Part shown: piece after piece, positions 6,650 through 8,543 of the stretch
How positions within the stretch are numbered: the stretch's first letter is position 1
Layout: the number at the start of each line of letters is the position of its first letter
DNA from: an uncultured Oscillospiraceae bacterium
GTDB taxonomy: Bacteria; Bacillota; Clostridia; UBA1381
Assembly: GCA_946531785.1 (NCBI GenBank)
Contig: CAMNAT010000067.1
Coordinates: 1 to 8,543 of the forward strand
DNA length: 8,543 bases
Direction of reading: 5' to 3'
Position numbers and translations under genes: made by a program
The notes under the pieces: generated by a model
Seen by the model: the letters and a program-made list of their open reading frames with translations, nothing else
Database searches by the model: none
What the model was told of the DNA's origin: nothing

Positions 6650-8311
6650 ATGATACGCTTATTTGACACACACAGGATAAGACCGATCCGTGAGCTTGAC
6701 GGACTTTGGGATGTAAAGATCGGCAACATCGGTAGTTTTAAATTACCCGTCCCCTCTGTCTGGGAGCAGCATCCGCAGCTTCTCTCCCACCGCGGCAAGG
6801 GCACATACATCAGAAAGCTTTATCTTAAAAACGACGGGAATATCCGGCTCGAATTCAAGGGAGTGAGCCACACCGCGGAGGTGTATTTTGACGGTGAAAG
6901 GATAGCGCATCACTATAACGCGTTCACACCTTTCTCTGCAATAGTGAAGAATGTAAAAGCCGGTGAGCACGAGCTTATGGTCGAGGTGGATAACACCTTC
7001 GGCGAGCACAGCGCGCTGCACACGCCGAATGACTACTACACCTACGGCGGGATAACGCGCCCGGTATCGGTCGAGGAGATACCCGATACATGGATAAAAA
7101 GCATCCGCTTTACGCCGTATTTGAAGGACGGCGTATGGTGTGCCGGGATAAAGGTCTGCGCCGGAAATCTTTCGGACTCAGCTCAGACCGTAACGATAAA
7201 GCTCGGGCTTACCGGAAAAAGCTTTGAAAGGGATGTGTGCATAGACGCAAGCTCCGAGGCTGTCATAAGCTTTGACGAGGTCTTTGAGGATGCTCTAGCA
7301 TGGTCTGATAAAGCGCCGAATCTGTACTATTTAAATGCAATGCTGTCCGTTAACGGTATTGAAACAGATGATCTCATTGAACGCGTGGGCTTCCGCACGA
7401 TCGGGATAAGGGACACGAAAATATATCTCAACGGTGAGCCGGTACGCATGAAGGGCTTTAACCGCCACGAGGACTATGCAACAGACGGCTGCGCCGTAAC
7501 GCTGCAGCACATGGTGCAGGATATGGATCTCATGCAGGACATGAACGCGAACGCTGTGCGCACCTGCCACTACCCCAACGATGAACGCTTTCTCGATCTC
7601 TGCGATGAGCGCGGTATGCTCGTGTGGGAGGAAAACCACGCGCGCGGCTTCGGTTTAGAGCAGATGCAGAATCCGAATTTTGAGAGGCAGTGTGAGGACT
7701 GCATAAGGGAAATGATAGAGAACCACTATAACCATCCATCTATCGTTATATGGGGCATCTTAAACGAGTGCGCGTCCGAGACTGAGGACGGCAGGAGGAT
7801 GTATAAAAAGCAGTATGACCAGATACGCAGCATGGACAAGACCCGTCCCGCGACCTCCGCGACCTGCCGGCATTTTACGGATATATGCCTTGACCTGCCC
7901 GACATCGTATCCTTCAACATGTACACAAAATGGTATGAGGATGATGACATCAAGGAGCGCAGCGACCGCGAGATCGACTGGATAAGAGAGAGCGGCGGGG
8001 ACAATAAACCAATAATCGTGAGCGAGCTGGGCGCGGCTGCCATATACGGCTTCCGCGACAAGAGCATGTGCAAATGGAGCGAGGAATACCAGGCGCAGCT
8101 GATCTCTGACAGTCTTGATGTATATATGACAGACGAGAGGATCTCGGGCGTATTCATCTGGCAGCTTGCCGACTGCCGCGTTACCCCCGAGGGCGGGTGG
8201 TTCGCAAGCCGCGCACGATGCCGGAACAACAAGGGAATTGTGGATGAATACCGCAGACCGAAGCTGGCATACGACGCAATAAAAGAAGCGTTTTACAAGT
8301 ATTACACATAA
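6650..8311 (+). CDS. Glycoside hydrolase family 2, probable beta-glucuronidase-like
   Basis: A 553-residue enzyme without signal peptide, so cytoplasmic. The family layout is complete: jelly-roll sugar-binding domain at about 1-143 (LDGLWDV, GTYIRKLYL, VEVDNTF, YTYGGITRPV), Ig-like domain at about 144-252, and a TIM barrel from about 253 with VRMKGFNRHEDY (265-276) and NANAVRTCHYPND (299-311). Glu373 in WGILNE is the expected acid/base and Glu459 in IIVSELG the nucleophile. RNNKG (525-529) contains Asn526-x-Lys528, the motif that binds the uronic carboxylate in beta-glucuronidases, so a glucuronidase or a related galacturonidase is favoured over a beta-galactosidase. The stretch between GFGL (333-336) and the acid/base is short, lacking the long active-site loop of E. 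coli GUS, which suggests action on oligosaccharides or other substrates rather than small drug conjugates. TAAGGAG overlaps the CotH stop and lies 7 bases before the ATG, so the genes are coupled. Substrate is inferred, not proven. Confidence 0.9.
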   Translation: MIRLFDTHRIRPIRELDGLWDVKIGNIGSFKLPVPSVWEQHPQLLSHRGKGTYIRKLYLKNDGNIRLEFKGVSHTAEVYFDGERIAHHYNAFTPFSAIVKNVKAGEHELMVEVDNTFGEHSALHTPNDYYTYGGITRPVSVEEIPDTWIKSIRFTPYLKDGVWCAGIKVCAGNLSDSAQTVTIKLGLTGKSFERDVCIDASSEAVISFDEVFEDALAWSDKAPNLYYLNAMLSVNGIETDDLIERVGFRTIGIRDTKIYLNGEPVRMKGFNRHEDYATDGCAVTLQHMVQDMDLMQDMNANAVRTCHYPNDERFLDLCDERGMLVWEENHARGFGLEQMQNPNFERQCEDCIREMIENHYNHPSIVIWGILNECASETEDGRRMYKKQYDQIRSMDKTRPATSATCRHFTDICLDLPDIVSFNMYTKWYEDDDIKERSDREIDWIRESGGDNKPIIVSELGAAAIYGFRDKSMCKWSEEYQAQLISDSLDVYMTDERISGVFIWQLADCRVTPEGGWFASRARCRNNKGIVDEYRRPKLAYDAIKEAFYKYYT

Positions 8312-8315
8312 CAGT

Positions 8316-8343
8316 AAACGGCGGACTTTCCCGCCGTTTTTTT
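8316..8343 (+). terminator. Rho-independent terminator after the GH2 gene
   Basis: The arms AAACGGCGG (8316-8324) and CCGCCGTTT (8331-8339) pair perfectly around a 6-base loop and run into seven T (8337-8343). It begins 4 bases after the GH2 stop codon and ends the CotH-GH2 transcript. Confidence 0.94.
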
Positions 8344-8388
8344 GTCCGAAAAAAACTGCTTTATGCTAAATTTATACGCATTCAGCGG

Positions 8389-8417
8389 TTGACTTTAAAA
8401 AAGAAATGTGCTATCAT
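8389..8417 (+). promoter_or_regulatory. Sigma-A promoter of the gene at the window end
   Basis: TTGACT (8389-8394) and TATCAT (8412-8417) are 17 bp apart and match 10 of 12 consensus bases. Transcription would begin near 8424, leaving a leader of about 65 bases before ATG 8489. The -35 stretch TTGACTTTA is identical to that of the CotH promoter (5142-5150). Confidence 0.75.
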
Positions 8418-8488
8418 AAAAATATATATATAATTCAGACAGCTTGCATCAGCATAATATACCTTTTTATGATCGGATGGTGATGTAT

Positions 8489-8543
8489 ATGAGACAGCTT
8501 CAGTTTGAATACAAGGAAAAAACCTTTGAAAAGGAAATACGGC
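8489..8543 (+). CDS. Start of an unrecognised gene, cut by the window end
   Basis: An open frame begins at ATG 8489 and encodes MRQLQFEYKEKTFEKEIR before the sequence stops. A GGATGG stretch at 8475-8480 is an imperfect Shine-Dalgarno site with 8-base spacing; in-frame ATGs at 8477 and 8483 are alternatives but lie too close to it. A promoter and a terminator upstream show that a new transcription unit starts here. The N-terminus is polar and charged, with no signal peptide, so a cytoplasmic protein is likely. Eighteen residues are too few to name a family. Confidence 0.6.
   Translation, partial: MRQLQFEYKEKTFEKEIR

Noticed and set aside
7726..8232. 168-residue minus-strand frame opposite the GH2 gene
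   Set aside because: It is antisense to the GH2 catalytic domain, is Ser-rich without recognisable motifs, and is explained by the codon pattern of the true gene.
8437..8500. 9-bp direct repeat AGACAGCTT at 8437-8445 and 8492-8500
   Set aside because: A single short pair, the second copy inside coding sequence; chance is adequate and no function is suggested.
1..8543. CRISPR arrays, tRNA or rRNA genes, transposase genes, long repeats, riboswitches
   Set aside because: No regularly spaced repeats, no tRNA-like clover elements, no transposase motifs, and all leaders are too short for known riboswitch classes.

Overview
The window looks like chromosomal DNA from a gut-type Clostridia bacterium, probably near Ruminococcaceae/Oscillospiraceae. 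Pointers are strong AAGGAG-type ribosome binding sites, near-consensus sigma-A promoters with 17-bp spacers, short intergenic gaps, frequent ATA (Ile) and AGG codons beside fairly GC-balanced genes, and a secreted CotH-family protein next to a GH2 glycosidase. This placement rests on general style, not on a marker gene.

Layout: (1) 47-1051 (+), a WYL-domain transcriptional regulator closed by a strong hairpin terminator. (2) 1184-4288 (+), a two-gene unit with a perfect-consensus promoter (TTGACA, 17 bp, TATAAT): an FGGY sugar (pentulose-type) kinase followed after 27 bp by an AGCS-family Na+:alanine/glycine symporter. (3) A UUCG-loop hairpin at about 4296-4331, able to act on both strands, separates this unit from the convergent gene at 4344-5021 (-), a probable lipid-anchored or exported L,D-transpeptidase (YkuD-type). 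The start of that gene looks damaged or unusual: a well-placed RBS and ATG open a four-codon reading frame that is one base out of register. (4) 5197-8311 (+), a second two-gene unit with its own promoter: a secreted CotH-kinase-family protein and, 10 bp later, a cytoplasmic GH2 enzyme carrying the N-x-K motif of beta-glucuronidases; a hairpin plus T7 tract ends it. (5) From 8389, a third TTGACT/17/TATCAT promoter leads to a gene that runs off the window end.

Functionally the window is mostly carbohydrate use plus cell-envelope work. The kinase would phosphorylate a ketopentose or similar sugar in the cytoplasm, the symporter would import a small amino acid with sodium, and the GH2 enzyme would release a uronic acid (or other beta-linked sugar) from an imported conjugate or oligosaccharide. 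The WYL regulator could control the unit beside it, but no operator is proven. No mobile element, CRISPR array, tRNA or rRNA was seen, and no intergenic stretch exceeds 300 bases. I see no clear evidence for a wholly new system; the points most worth following are the secreted CotH/cytoplasmic GH2 pair, the displaced start of the L,D-transpeptidase, and the kinase/amino-acid-symporter pair.
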